A stretch of 36,202 bases of DNA from an uncultured Bacteroidia bacterium (GCA_902779785.1 CACZDC010000039.1:1-36202); one strand, 5' to 3'. Shown: positions 23,499 through 33,129, counted from the stretch's first letter. Notes: generated by a model not told the origin, from the sequence alone. Translations and numbers: made by a program.

Positions 23499-26400
23499 AT
23501 CTCGTCTTCTTCCCCTTCACGGATGAACCAAAGGAATCCTCGGACCCTGGAATAGCCCATACTCAGGAAAAGGTCCATATAACGCCTGACCTGGGAAAGA
23601 TAAGAGGCCTTCTGGCTTCCGAACTTATAGTCAATCACTTCCACGCTTCCATCGGGATGCAGGACGACCCGGTCGGGCCTGTGGACAAGACCGTCCGTCG
23701 AGAATACCGCACTCTCGTTGAGGATTCTGCTCGCATCTTCAGGGAACCATCCCCTGCCGCCGACGGAGTCAATTTCCGAGCGGAGGAATTCGATGGTCCC
23801 GTCCCGGTCGGAGGCTTCCAGCTCGCCGGAAAGGATGACTCTGTCCACCGCACGCGGCAGTTCCGACGGCACTCTTACCCCGGAGAAGATTTTGTGCAGG
23901 ACAAGCCCACGTCGCCTTGCGGAGGCGTGAGGCCCGATGGTCCCGTCCGGGCCGAAATAGTCATAGGCTTCAGGGCTGAAGCGGAGTCGTCCTCTCTCGC
24001 TGACCGGGAAGGAGGGGTACTCGGCCTTGATCTGGATTTCGGCTTTCGTCTCTCGCTTAAGCGTATGGAAATCAAAGGGTTTTCCAAAATGCGAGTGCAA
24101 GGATTTCACAAAGCCGTAAAGGACCTGGGACATATTCTTCCAGTCGGTATCCCCGTCCAGTTTGTTTTTCGGAGGGACGGCGGCTATCACTTTGAGCCCG
24201 TAGACCGGGCGCGTCATAGCGACATAAAAGACATTGATATTGTCGATTGTCTGCTTTTCACGTTCCCTGAGGTAGTCTTCAGAGAAATAAGTCTTCTCGG
24301 CGGAGGAGCTGAGGTTGACATTATATATTCCCTCACAGTCAGGGTACAGGGGCGTACCGTCAATCTCCGGGCGGCACCAGTAGGAGGAAGGCTTGAAAAG
24401 GTCCACCTTTTCGGCGAAGGGAATGATTACATAATTGAATTCCAGGCCTTTGGACTTATGGATGGTCATAACCCGCACCGAGGACTGGATATCCGGGGAG
24501 GCGATCTTCGGGTCGGCGACGGCCCAGTCCTTGAGGAATGCGGCCAGGTCGTTGCCACCCTTGGCCACCCAGTCCTGGAGATAGTCCATAAAGGAACGGA
24601 TGTAAGGGATTTCGGCCTCGAAGGTCTCGGGATAGACGGCCCTCAGCGAGCGCAGAAGATCCTCTGAAAGATCCAGCAGTGAATGGAAGTTTTCCGGAGC
24701 CTTGAGGCCGAGCGTGCGGGCCAGATAGCCGGCGACCAGTTCTTTGTCCTCCCCCTGGATGGACTGGTCGGACAGAGACAGCTGCGATACCAGCCTTCGC
24801 ACTGTCACAGAGGACTTTACGCAGAGAGAGTCATCGGAGACGACAGGAATTCCGGCGTCCACGAGGGCCTGGGCCACCGCGGAGCCGTCGGAGTTGTTCC
24901 TCACCAGGATGCAGATATCCCCGTAGGAGGCTCCCCTGCCGGCGGCTTCTTCTATGCTGTCGAGGATTTCCTTGATCTGGTCGTCGACGAATTTCACCTC
25001 TACGCTTCCCGGCTCCTTGCAGCTGAACTTAGCCTTCTGGCACACGTCGGAATAGATTGAAGAAATACCGAGTTCGCCGGCGGCGTAGCTGAAGAATTCA
25101 TTGTTGAACTTGACTATCTCACTGCAAGTGCGGTAGTTGTTCTCAAGGGACACGATCTCCTCGGGGGGGATGGAAAGCTGCTCCTGGACTTTGGAGCCGA
25201 GAAGCTCCCAGTCCGAGCCCCTCCACCTGTAGATGGACTGCTTGACATCCCCGACGATAAGGTCGTCGTGGCCCTCGGCAAGGGAATTCTCGAGAAGAGG
25301 CCTGAAGTTGTCCCACTGGATGGTGGAAGTATCCTGGAACTCGTCCAGGAGGAAATTCTCATAGCGGATGCCGGTTTTCTCGTAGATGAAAGGCGCGTCC
25401 GTACCGTCGATGATACCCCTGAGAATCGTATTGGAATCATCCAGGGAGAGCACGTTGCGGGACTTCTGGATCTCGGTGAAAGCGTCACGGAGCTCCTTCG
25501 CCACTCCGAGTCCGTAAATCTGTTCAAGTATGATCCTGGCCGTGGAATACTGCCTGTATGGCTCGTCGAAAAGGGCGCAGAAGCGCTCCAGCGGTGCTTC
25601 CAGAGAGCCCGACAACTTGTCCCGGAGAGCGGCCTTAGCCTTGGCGAACCACTTGTCAGGATCGGAGCAATTGCCACGGAAACTGTCCTGGATACAGTCC
25701 ACCTTGTCCGAATCTTCCAATCCGGCGTAAGGGACAATCTTTTTCATAAAGCCCCGGCTGAAATCCCCCGGATCCACGCAATTGGCTTCAAGAACGTCCA
25801 GGACCTCCTTAGCCGCATCCCTGACGGAGCCTGCGAAAGAGTGGATGATTCCATCCAGCTTTTTCTTGGTCTCAAGCAGATGAGTCTTGTCCCAGGAAGC
25901 GGCGGAGGCCTCGGGATAACGTCTCTGCGCCTCGTCGTGGTCCACGGACAAGAGGGACTCCGCGACGGAAAGGAGATTCTGCTCAAGTTTCAGCTTGCCC
26001 CCCTTGGCAAGCTCCGAACGGACAGACTCGGTAAGCCAGTTCAGAAGCAGCGTATCTTCCTCTGTAAGAGCATCCAGGATGCGGTCCACGCTTTCCTGCA
26101 GCAGGGCCGGCTTGTCAAGGTCCACCTGATACGAAGCGAACTGGCCTATCTCGCGGGAAAAAGCCCGGAGCGTCTGCTGGAAGAACTTGTCTATGGTAGA
26201 TACCGAGAAAGCCGAATAGTCGTGAAGGATGGACGTCAGCTGCTCGGAGGCCCGTTTCTGCAGAGCGGCGTCATCGGCAATCAGTTCCGGGATAAAGTCC
26301 TTGTAGTAGGGCGAAGACGAGGGATCCGTGGAAAGGACGTACAACTCCTTCAGGATACGGCGTTTCATCTCGTCCGTAGCCTTGTTGGTGAAGGTTACGG

Positions 26401-26515
26401 CAAGTATGTGCCTGTAGGCTGAAGGCTCCTTGGAAAGAAGGAGAAGCCGGATATATTCCTTTGCCAGCGCGTAGGTCTTGCCGGAGCCGGCAGATGCTTT
26501 CAAGAGTTTTATCAT
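23483..26515 (-). CDS. addA: AddA-like UvrD-family helicase-nuclease (1010 aa)
   Basis: Helicase-nuclease subunit for processing double-strand DNA ends before RecA loading. The N-terminus has the UvrD Walker A ASAGSGKT (residues 7-14) and ILAVTFTNKATDEMKRRI (motif Ia). Motif II is LLDEFQDTS (389-397), motif III VGDVKQSIYRWRGSDWELL, motif V VMTIHKSKGLEF, motif VI VAMTRPVYGLKV. The C-terminus carries a PD-(D/E)XK nuclease: RPDRVVLHPDGSVEVIDYKF (near residue 960). Shorter than Bacillus AddA (about 1200). Its start overlaps the stop of the AddB-like gene by 4 bases, as expected for a two-subunit AddAB complex. Confidence 0.9.
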   Translation of the reverse strand: MIKLLKASAGSGKTYALAKEYIRLLLLSKEPSAYRHILAVTFTNKATDEMKRRILKELYVLSTDPSSSPYYKDFIPELIADDAALQKRASEQLTSILHDYSAFSVSTIDKFFQQTLRAFSREIGQFASYQVDLDKPALLQESVDRILDALTEEDTLLLNWLTESVRSELAKGGKLKLEQNLLSVAESLLSVDHDEAQRRYPEASAASWDKTHLLETKKKLDGIIHSFAGSVRDAAKEVLDVLEANCVDPGDFSRGFMKKIVPYAGLEDSDKVDCIQDSFRGNCSDPDKWFAKAKAALRDKLSGSLEAPLERFCALFDEPYRQYSTARIILEQIYGLGVAKELRDAFTEIQKSRNVLSLDDSNTILRGIIDGTDAPFIYEKTGIRYENFLLDEFQDTSTIQWDNFRPLLENSLAEGHDDLIVGDVKQSIYRWRGSDWELLGSKVQEQLSIPPEEIVSLENNYRTCSEIVKFNNEFFSYAAGELGISSIYSDVCQKAKFSCKEPGSVEVKFVDDQIKEILDSIEEAAGRGASYGDICILVRNNSDGSAVAQALVDAGIPVVSDDSLCVKSSVTVRRLVSQLSLSDQSIQGEDKELVAGYLARTLGLKAPENFHSLLDLSEDLLRSLRAVYPETFEAEIPYIRSFMDYLQDWVAKGGNDLAAFLKDWAVADPKIASPDIQSSVRVMTIHKSKGLEFNYVIIPFAEKVDLFKPSSYWCRPEIDGTPLYPDCEGIYNVNLSSSAEKTYFSEDYLREREKQTIDNINVFYVAMTRPVYGLKVIAAVPPKNKLDGDTDWKNMSQVLYGFVKSLHSHFGKPFDFHTLKRETKAEIQIKAEYPSFPVSERGRLRFSPEAYDYFGPDGTIGPHASARRRGLVLHKIFSGVRVPSELPRAVDRVILSGELEASDRDGTIEFLRSEIDSVGGRGWFPEDASRILNESAVFSTDGLVHRPDRVVLHPDGSVEVIDYKFGSQKASYLSQVRRYMDLFLSMGYSRVRGFLWFIREGEEDEILEIR

Positions 26516-29355
26516 CGTCCGCAGATTGTTTTAAAGTCACAGTATTCACAGGTCTTGGGCTCGTCCGTATGGCTGAACGGGACATCCGGATCGACCATTT
26601 CGGCGAGCATTTCCTTCAGGCGCTCCTTTACGAGGGTGACAAAGAGCGGCGACTGGGCGCAGTCCTTCAGCGGCTTGGCGAAAAGACGCCTGGTGGAGCA
26701 GATGGAATTGACGAAATCCTTCCCCTTCAACTCCGGAAGCGTCTCAGCCAGAAGCCCATAGAGAAAGAGCTGCAGGGCGATTTTCGGGCGTCCGGCGTTC
26801 GACGGGCCGAAGAGTTTGTCGACGACATCGGCGGCATTCTCATCCCTGATGTCAATATCATTGTCCTCCACATTGCCGGTTTTATAGTCCAGAATCCGCA
26901 CCTTGCCGGGGATATAGGAATCAATCCTGTCCACGAAACCGTGGAAATGGAAGCCCTCGAAATCACAGTAGAGGTGCTTTTCCAGTCCGAAGATTTCAAA
27001 TCCACCGGAGCCGGATTCGTCCAGTAGATGCTTGTCGTGGGCAAGGGCGCGGGATACATAGTCCAGGATTATCTCCTCCAGGACAAGGTTGCGGCCGCTG
27101 ACTTCGAAAGAATGCATCTCCTCCAGGATTTTGCCACGCACTATTTTCTTGAGGTCCTCCTTGTCGTCCATCATCGCCTGGATATCATCTCCGGTGATGA
27201 GTCCGGCACGCGAATAGAGTTCCTGCATAGTCTTGTGGAAGACATTCCCTATCATTCCGGCATCCATCGACTCGGCGACTTCATCCTCCGCCTCCAGACG
27301 CTTGACCCACTGATAGTAGAACTTGGCGGGACAGGAGAGGTAACTCTGGAGAGACGAAGCGGAGAGCAGGCCGCTGCGGATCTTGTCTATGTCCTCCCGG
27401 GTCTTTGAGATGGGCGGCTGCGCAGGAGCCTCGTGGAGTTCGGCGGCGTCGGTCTCACGGATCAGAGGAAGGTTGAAATGGTACTGAAGCTGCTTGATAT
27501 AGCGGCTCTCCTCTCCCGATTTCATCCCCTCCGTACGGCTGTCATAGACCAGCCAGACCTTCTCCGAACGCTGGATCAGACGATAGAAATAATATGCCCA
27601 GACCGCGTCCTGGTATTCATAGGTCGGGAGTCCAAAGCCCTTGCGGAGCTCCGGAGGGATGAAGGACGAGGAGACGCTCCTGCGGGGGAAGACACCCTCG
27701 TTCGCAGAGAAAATGACCAGATTCCTAAAGTCCAGGGCACGGGTCTCGAGCGGCCCCATTATCTGAAGTCCCTGCAAGGGCTCTCCGTTGAAAGGCACGG
27801 AAACCCCGTCCAGAAGGGAGTCCAGAAGGCTTATCCAAGTCCTCGGAGCGACATTCAGATTGACGCCCCCCAGCACATTCAGGACCATATGATAGCGCTT
27901 GGCGTAATCCAGTTCCAGAAGCATATCTTCCTTGTCGCGAAGACGCCAGCCTACATAACTCACTATCGCGGAAAGATACTCGCAGAGGGCAGAATTCATC
28001 TCCGGCGAGACCTCCTGGGAAGTGATGACAGGAGTAAAGATGAGGTCCAGGAGTTCTCCTCCGCGCAGGGCCTCGCAGGGGACATAATACCCTGCATCGG
28101 AGACAACTGCCCTGACGATTTTTTTCTCCTCCTCCGACAGCAGAGTACGGAAAATGCTGGACGAAAAGATGGCGCGGAGAGGACGGTGGTAGAAATACCA
28201 CTTCCCGTCCTTTTCCCTCAGGCGCAGCTGAAGCTGTATAATATTGTCCATCAGGACATAGAGCGCGCCGCTTTTCATCGGACAGCCCATAGTCACATTC
28301 ACGCTGTCCACCTCCTCGGGAAGGGAATTCAGCAGCGGCAGCAGCAGGTTTTCATCCGGGAGCACGAAAGCCGTTTCGACAGGGTCGCCCGGGACGCACT
28401 CCGAGAGAATCTTAGGAGCCAGTTTGGCCTGCCCGACCGAGGACGGGACGCTGACCACGTAGACCTCCGGAATCCCGACTTTCTCGAGATCGAAGGCCTG
28501 CGGGAAAGCCCTGACGTTGTCCTTCATAAAAAAGGACGACTTGTTCAGAGGATGACGGACCATATCGCCGACATAGTCCCATACGAACTCGGCGAGAGTG
28601 GCGTCCCTCATACGGGCGAGAACCGTTTTCTCACATTCGTTCAGCGCATTGAGCCCTACGAAGACGAAACGCGTGCTGTCAGGGAAAGACGGTTTCAGCA
28701 CGTCCGCGACCGAATCCCCGGACTTCAGGCGCTCCGCAAGGTCGCGATAGACCATTCCCTCGTAGGAAAGGCCTTTGTCCTTCAGGCACTTGCGGTATTC
28801 CCTGTACATCGGAGACATCAGGTTCCATATATGCAGGAAACGTCCCTTGACATTCTCGCCTGCGGCCGCATCCGCAGCCAGACGGCCGCTGCGGTCACGG
28901 AAATGGGAGATGAACTTTTCAATCGCCTCCCTCTGGTTTTCAGTCAGATAGCTGTATTCATCCTGAATCTCCTTAAGATCCTCAATGTTCCGGAACAGCC
29001 CTTCGGCATCCACCAGGTACTTGTCCACATCGTCGAAGTCCGAAAGGATGACATCCCCCCAGAAAACGAATTCGTCCAGAGGCTCGGCCTTGGGATTCAA
29101 GCGGCTGTAGACCTCGTAGAGTTCCAGTATGAGAGAGATCCTGTCCGTAACGTCCGCATCATATATATGGTAGAAGAAATCGTTCACGGTCATCATACGG
29201 GGAGCGACAAGCGGAGCCGTCCCCCGGGCGGCGACCTCGGCGGAAAGATACTTGCTGAAAAACGCCATTGAACGGCGGTTCGGGAAGATAAAAACTGTCC
29301 CGGATATGTCCTCGGCGAAATAATGAGCCGCGACTTGCTGGAGAAATGCTTTCAT
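26512..29355 (-). CDS. addB: AddB-like PD-(D/E)XK nuclease subunit (947 aa)
   Basis: Partner of the AddA-like protein in DNA-end resection. The N-terminus (VFIFPNRRSMAFFSKYL) replaces a true Walker A loop, so ATP hydrolysis by this subunit is doubtful. The middle holds an inactivated helicase fold (TRALDFRNLVIFSANEGVFP, then SYIPPELRKG-like SFIPPELRKGFGLPTYEYQD). The C-terminal nuclease has GFVDRIDSYIPGKVRILDYK (near residue 825). Cys near residue 670 (LSCPAKFYYQW) with Cys936, Cys939 and Cys945 (TCEYCDFKTIC) form the 4Fe-4S staple known for AddB nuclease domains. Upstream, the gap to rubrerythrin is 96 bases; no clear promoter seen for this gene. Confidence 0.88.
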   Translation of the reverse strand: MKAFLQQVAAHYFAEDISGTVFIFPNRRSMAFFSKYLSAEVAARGTAPLVAPRMMTVNDFFYHIYDADVTDRISLILELYEVYSRLNPKAEPLDEFVFWGDVILSDFDDVDKYLVDAEGLFRNIEDLKEIQDEYSYLTENQREAIEKFISHFRDRSGRLAADAAAGENVKGRFLHIWNLMSPMYREYRKCLKDKGLSYEGMVYRDLAERLKSGDSVADVLKPSFPDSTRFVFVGLNALNECEKTVLARMRDATLAEFVWDYVGDMVRHPLNKSSFFMKDNVRAFPQAFDLEKVGIPEVYVVSVPSSVGQAKLAPKILSECVPGDPVETAFVLPDENLLLPLLNSLPEEVDSVNVTMGCPMKSGALYVLMDNIIQLQLRLREKDGKWYFYHRPLRAIFSSSIFRTLLSEEEKKIVRAVVSDAGYYVPCEALRGGELLDLIFTPVITSQEVSPEMNSALCEYLSAIVSYVGWRLRDKEDMLLELDYAKRYHMVLNVLGGVNLNVAPRTWISLLDSLLDGVSVPFNGEPLQGLQIMGPLETRALDFRNLVIFSANEGVFPRRSVSSSFIPPELRKGFGLPTYEYQDAVWAYYFYRLIQRSEKVWLVYDSRTEGMKSGEESRYIKQLQYHFNLPLIRETDAAELHEAPAQPPISKTREDIDKIRSGLLSASSLQSYLSCPAKFYYQWVKRLEAEDEVAESMDAGMIGNVFHKTMQELYSRAGLITGDDIQAMMDDKEDLKKIVRGKILEEMHSFEVSGRNLVLEEIILDYVSRALAHDKHLLDESGSGGFEIFGLEKHLYCDFEGFHFHGFVDRIDSYIPGKVRILDYKTGNVEDNDIDIRDENAADVVDKLFGPSNAGRPKIALQLFLYGLLAETLPELKGKDFVNSICSTRRLFAKPLKDCAQSPLFVTLVKERLKEMLAEMVDPDVPFSHTDEPKTCEYCDFKTICGR

Positions 29356-29382
29356 AACGTGTAAATATACTCACAAAAAAGC

Positions 29383-29400
29383 AGATTATTACACTAATCT
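29383..29400. promoter_or_regulatory. Dyad in the rubrerythrin promoter region (possible operator)
   Basis: AGATTA, six bases, TAATCT: a perfect 6-base inverted repeat that sits where the -33 element of the rubrerythrin promoter would be, and also within the 5' region of the divergent addB gene. A dyad here could bind a regulator. It does not match Fnr/Crp (TTGAT-N4-ATCAA) or the PerR box as I know them. Confidence 0.4.
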
Positions 29401-29413
29401 TTCAAATATTTTT

Positions 29414-29421
29414 TACCTTTG
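29414..29421 (+). promoter_or_regulatory. -7 element of the rubrerythrin gene
   Basis: TACCTTTG matches TAnnTTTG and lies 30 bases upstream of the ATG at 29452. No TTTG at the -33 distance; that position is taken by an inverted repeat, which hints at activator or repressor control. Confidence 0.55.
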
Positions 29422-29451
29422 CTGAAACTTGTTTAATCGAAATCCATTTTT

Positions 29452-30006
29452 ATGAAAAAGAAATTCAGATGTCTCGTCTGCGGCTATGTTTACGAAGGTG
29501 AAAATCCGCCCGCAGAATGTCCTGTATGCCACGTCAAGGCCGACAAATTCGTCGAAATCAAAGCCGAGGAAGGCGAGCCCGAGTGGGCCTGCGAACACGA
29601 ACTCGGAGTAGCCAAGGGCTGCGACCCGGAGGTCCTCGCCGGACTGAGGGAGCATTTTGCCGGGGAGTGCTCGGAGGTCGGTATGTACCTCGCGATGAGC
29701 CGCCAGGCCGAAAGGGAAGGTTATCCCGAAATTGCCGACGCCTTCAAGCGCTATGCCTTCGAGGAGGCCGACCACGCCGCCCGTATCGCCGAACTTCTCG
29801 GCGAGGTCGTATGGGACACCAAGACCAACCTCAAGAAGCGCTATGAGGCCGAGGCCGGCGCCTGCGAAGGCAAACTGGCCATCGCAAAGAAGGCCAAGCA
29901 GCTCAATTACGACGCCATCCACGACACCATCCACGAGATGGCACGCGACGAAGCCCGCCACGGAGCAGGTTTCTATGGCCTTTACAAGCGTTATTTCGGG
30001 AAATAA
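29452..30006 (+). CDS. rbr: Rubrerythrin with N-terminal rubredoxin domain (reverse rubrerythrin, 184 aa)
   Basis: Non-haem di-iron peroxidase that reduces H2O2 in anaerobes, cytoplasmic. The rubredoxin iron site is at the N-terminus: Cys7, Cys10, Cys23, Cys26 ([10 protein letters not shown] and [10 protein letters not shown]). The ferritin-like four-helix bundle follows with Glu and His ligands in [32 protein letters not shown] and [20 protein letters not shown]. Domain order is the reverse of classical rubrerythrin; related Clostridium proteins take electrons from NADH through a reductase not found here. Monocistronic: its own promoter upstream, and the convergent S4-domain gene ends 4 bases away. 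Confidence 0.94.
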   Translation: MKKKFRCLVCGYVYEGENPPAECPVCHVKADKFVEIKAEEGEPEWACEHELGVAKGCDPEVLAGLREHFAGECSEVGMYLAMSRQAEREGYPEIADAFKRYAFEEADHAARIAELLGEVVWDTKTNLKKRYEAEAGACEGKLAIAKKAKQLNYDAIHDTIHEMARDEARHGAGFYGLYKRYFGK

Positions 30007-30010
30007 ACCC

Positions 30011-30388
30011 TTATAGCGAGTCCCAGAGCTCGTCTATCTCGCGGCGTTCCTTCTTGGTCGGACGGCCGCTCCCGCGGTCCCGCGTGACGAAGAAGGTTTC
30101 CACCGGAGCACGAAGCTTAGCCTTTTCGGATTCAGGGGTCAGGTCTTCGGCGAAATCGCCGACAAGCCTGGCCCCTACTCTGTTGGAGAGGGGAAGCAAT
30201 ACCTTATAAGTATAGGTCACCGCGCCCTTGCGTACGGTGATGACATCTCCCGGAGAGACCTCGCGGGAGGGCTTGGCGTTGTCTCCGCCTATCTTGATGC
30301 GGCCGCCCTTGCAGGCTTCGGTCGCCTCGGTTCTAGTCTTGAAGGCCCTTATGGCCCACAGGAATTTGTCAATCCTTACCGAGTCCAT
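30011..30388 (-). CDS. S4-domain RNA-binding protein, Hsp15-like (125 aa)
   Basis: Small cytoplasmic RNA-binding protein. The N-terminal S4 domain reads MDSVRIDKFLWAIRAFKTRT, then CKGGRIKIGGDNAKPSREVS and GDVITVRKG. The C-terminal half is charged, ending RGSGRPTKKERREIDELWDS, as in HslR/Hsp15, which binds stalled 50S subunits carrying peptidyl-tRNA after heat shock. It overlaps the end of the mannose-6-phosphate isomerase gene by 20 bases and is the last gene of the sppA-manA run. Confidence 0.88.
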   Translation of the reverse strand: MDSVRIDKFLWAIRAFKTRTEATEACKGGRIKIGGDNAKPSREVSPGDVITVRKGAVTYTYKVLLPLSNRVGARLVGDFAEDLTPESEKAKLRAPVETFFVTRDRGSGRPTKKERREIDELWDSL

Positions 30389-31274
30389 TGCTTTCGTAGA
30401 GACTTTCGAGAATATGTGCGCCGCCTTCCTCCGGCACGATACTTATCTTTCCGTGTTCAGATGGGACCAGGATGACTTCTCCCGCCTTCAGGGGATAGCG
30501 CTCACCTTCCTCATTGACGAGAGTAGCCGAGCCCTTTACGCAGCTGAACAGGCGGAAACTGTCCGACAGACCGGGATCTATAGTAAGTTCGTCCTCGAGC
30601 GAGAGATCATTGACGGTGAAAAGCTCCGTCTTCGAAGGCAGGCTTTCACAGGCACGGAAATCAATCAGGTCGAAGGCTTCTTCAAGATGATTCTCCCGCT
30701 CCGTCGAGCCCCAGTCGTGCAGGCGGAACCAGCACTCGGAGGACTCGGCGATTTCAAGCAGTTTCACCCTGGAGGCGGCGTGGACCAGTCCGGGATGGAT
30801 CAGGTAGCTCTCCCCCGCCTTTGGCCTGACTATGTTCAAGAGCTCCTCGACGCTGCCGTCCTTGCACTTGCGGTAGAACTCTTCCGCGCTTACATCCCGG
30901 CGGAAACCGAGATACAGCTTCGACTCCGCTCCGGCCTCCAGGACGTGCCAGAGGGCGGTTTTGCCGAAAGCATCGTAGCGCTGGGCGGCGGTCTGCTCGT
31001 CTGGGTTGACGTGGAGCGAACTGCGGCCCTTGACATCAAGTATCTTGACCATCAGCGGGAACTGAGTCCCATAGTAGTCGAACGCGGCGTCGCCGACCAC
31101 CCTGTCAAGGTAGGTCTGCATAACGTCGCTGATGGTGTTTCCGCCGAGCCATCCTCCCACTACCGTGGAATCCACCACGCCGAGGTCTGCGAGCAGATAG
31201 TCCATACTCCCCCACGGGCGCTCCACCCTTTTCGGGGCGAAGCGCATAGGGGGCAGTTTTCTCTCCGTTGACAT
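30369..31274 (-). CDS. manA: Class I mannose-6-phosphate isomerase (301 aa)
   Basis: Zn-dependent cupin enzyme that interconverts mannose-6-phosphate and fructose-6-phosphate, feeding mannose catabolism or GDP-mannose synthesis. The N-terminus has APKRVERPWGSMDYLLADLG. LMVKILDVKGRSSLHVNPDE carries the metal-binding His (family form LQVHPND). YLIHPGLVHAAS holds another ligand His, and LLEIAESSECWFRLHDWGST matches the TYRLYDWGR-type block. Length fits the short Bacteroidota form. Start overlaps the sppA stop by 1 base (TAATG). C-terminal cupin half is complete. Confidence 0.87.
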   Translation of the reverse strand: MSTERKLPPMRFAPKRVERPWGSMDYLLADLGVVDSTVVGGWLGGNTISDVMQTYLDRVVGDAAFDYYGTQFPLMVKILDVKGRSSLHVNPDEQTAAQRYDAFGKTALWHVLEAGAESKLYLGFRRDVSAEEFYRKCKDGSVEELLNIVRPKAGESYLIHPGLVHAASRVKLLEIAESSECWFRLHDWGSTERENHLEEAFDLIDFRACESLPSKTELFTVNDLSLEDELTIDPGLSDSFRLFSCVKGSATLVNEEGERYPLKAGEVILVPSEHGKISIVPEEGGAHILESLYESNGLGKD

Positions 31275-33043
31275 TATTTGATCTCTATGGAATAAGGCAG
31301 CTGGGCATATGCACCGGAAGGCTGGTCCTCACGGAGGGTCTCGAGGGCGCGTCCGATTGCCTCGAAAGGAGTGCCGGCAAGAATCGAAGGGGCTTCGTTG
31401 CTCTTGCCTATAGCCTGCATTATCTGCTCAAGGACGCTGAGCGGCTTAGGATAGGACAGGACGGCATAGTCATCCTCCGAAACGAAGCCGGCAAGGGATG
31501 CGGCCTCATTGACGGCGTCCGTGAGGCTTCCGATCTGGTCTACCAGATTGATCCCGAGCGCATCGCTTCCTACCCACACGCGGCCCTGGGCGATTTCATC
31601 GACCTTCTCGACAGGGATGTCGCGGCCCTCGGAGACGATTTTGATGAAAGAGCCGTAGATGTCCTCTATGTAGTTCTGCATCACCTCGGTCTCGGTCTTG
31701 TCGAAAGGACGGGTAAGGCTGTACATATCGCTGTGCTTGTTGGAAGGTACTGAAACCATATTGACGCCGACTTTCTTCGAAAGGGCGGAGAATTCCGGAA
31801 TCAGCGAGAATACACCGATGGAACCGGTCAGAGTGGTGGCGTCGGAGAAAATCTTCTGGCAGCCGTTGGAAATCCAGTAACCGCCGGAAGCGGCATAATT
31901 GCCATAAGATGCCACGAGCGGCTTCTCGGCCATCAGCAGATTCAGCGCGGTGCGGATCTTCTCGGAAGCGACGACGCTGCCGCCGGGAGAATTCACCCTC
32001 AGGACGACGGACTTGACGCTCTCGTCCTTGCGAATCTTGTCGATTTCCTTGACAAAGCGGTCTGCGGCTATTTCTTCGGGCTGGTCACCGTCCACTATGC
32101 TGCCGTCGGCGAAAAGTATGGCCACATTGGCCTTGGAAATCTTGGGCACCTTCTTGGCCTCCACATAGTCGGCGAAAGGAATAAGATGCAGGTCATCGGC
32201 CTTTTCGACCTGGGCGAGCATACAGAGTTTGGAGACAATCCCCTCGTGGTCAAGGAGTTCGTCCACGAGACCGGCCTGGAGGAAATCTTCCGGGAAGTTC
32301 AGCTTCAGATTGTCCACGAGCTCGTTGAGAGTCTCGACGGGAATGCCGCGGGCCTCGGCTATGGTCCCGGAAAGGGTCTTCCAGATACCGTCGATCATAG
32401 CCTTGTTCTGGAGGCGGTTCTCCTCGGAGGGGGCGTTCTTTATGTACATTTCACCGGCGGACTTGAACTTTCCGTGGCGGATCAGCTGGTAATTGACTCC
32501 GAGTTTGTCGAAAAGGTCCTTGAGGAAAATCATCCTGCCGGATACTCCGATAAAGGTCGGATTGCCGCCGTGGTATGAACTCATATAGATTTTGTCGGCG
32601 ACCGAGGCCAGATAGAGGGATCCATTGCCGGGATTCTCAGTGTAGGCCACGACACTCTTGCCGCTCTTGCGGAAATCCGAAAGGGCGAGGCGGAACTCCT
32701 CGACCGTGGAAATGCCCGCGGCAAGCTCGTCAGCGCGGAGCAGGACGTATTTGACGCCGGGATCGGAAGCGGCGGTCTTGAGGGCGCAGACTGCATCCCA
32801 GATACCTACGGAGGCCTTCATTTCCACTCCGGAGGGACTGAAAGCAGGCATCTGCTCCTGGGCCTGTTCCACCAGGGAGATGTCTTTCATATTGATGTCC
32901 AGGACACCCTCGCGGGGAAGGACGGTCGAAGAGCCGGCGGCCGCCATCGAACCGATGGAAATCAGGAAAAAGATGACGCCCAGCAGCTGGACGATAAGGA
33001 TTCCGCAGATGACTGCGAGCAAAGTTTTGCCGAAATCTTTCAT
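31274..33043 (-). CDS. sppA: Signal peptide peptidase SppA, 67 kDa type (589 aa)
   Basis: Membrane-bound serine protease that degrades cleaved signal peptides. I prefer ATG 33043 (MKDFGKTLLAVICG) to a TTG two codons upstream. One N-terminal membrane anchor (residues about 8-32). Two tandem S49 domains as in E. coli SppA. The catalytic Lys is Lys194 (RHGKFKSAGEMY), and the Ser is Ser386 (NYAASGGYWIS); both are present. VVLRVNSPGGSVVASEKIR and TLTGSIGVFSLIPEFSALS are family blocks. Heads the sppA-manA-S4 run; divergent from hisS. Confidence 0.94.
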   Translation of the reverse strand: MKDFGKTLLAVICGILIVQLLGVIFFLISIGSMAAAGSSTVLPREGVLDINMKDISLVEQAQEQMPAFSPSGVEMKASVGIWDAVCALKTAASDPGVKYVLLRADELAAGISTVEEFRLALSDFRKSGKSVVAYTENPGNGSLYLASVADKIYMSSYHGGNPTFIGVSGRMIFLKDLFDKLGVNYQLIRHGKFKSAGEMYIKNAPSEENRLQNKAMIDGIWKTLSGTIAEARGIPVETLNELVDNLKLNFPEDFLQAGLVDELLDHEGIVSKLCMLAQVEKADDLHLIPFADYVEAKKVPKISKANVAILFADGSIVDGDQPEEIAADRFVKEIDKIRKDESVKSVVLRVNSPGGSVVASEKIRTALNLLMAEKPLVASYGNYAASGGYWISNGCQKIFSDATTLTGSIGVFSLIPEFSALSKKVGVNMVSVPSNKHSDMYSLTRPFDKTETEVMQNYIEDIYGSFIKIVSEGRDIPVEKVDEIAQGRVWVGSDALGINLVDQIGSLTDAVNEAASLAGFVSEDDYAVLSYPKPLSVLEQIMQAIGKSNEAPSILAGTPFEAIGRALETLREDQPSGAYAQLPYSIEIK

Positions 33044-33071
33044 TGTCAAGTCTGTTATTGATTCTAATCCG

Positions 33072-33079
33072 CAAAAATA
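33072..33079 (-). promoter_or_regulatory. -7 element of the sppA operon
   Basis: TATTTTTG on the minus strand, 28 bases upstream of the ATG at 33043. No clear -33. It shares the 86-base gap with the hisS promoter. Confidence 0.52.
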
Positions 33080-33101
33080 ATAAAATAAGAGAGAAAATGA
33101 C

Positions 33102-33109
33102 TACCTTTG
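33102..33109 (+). promoter_or_regulatory. -7 element of hisS
   Basis: TACCTTTG, a TAnnTTTG match, 20 bases before the hisS ATG; identical to the rubrerythrin -7 element. No -33 seen; no T-box or other leader fits in the short 5' region. Confidence 0.55.
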
Positions 33110-33129
33110 CAGGATAAGTTTCAGCACAT

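Noticed and set aside
23657-26422. Two long plus-strand frames (336 and 384 codons)
   Set aside because: Both lie opposite addA, whose helicase motifs span the whole region.
27433-29271. 612-codon open frame on the plus strand
   Set aside because: Antisense to the AddB-like gene, whose family motifs and Fe-S cysteines are clear; no motif, signal or operon logic in the plus-strand frame.
30228-31271. 347-codon plus-strand frame
   Set aside because: Antisense to manA and the S4-domain gene, both of which show family motifs.
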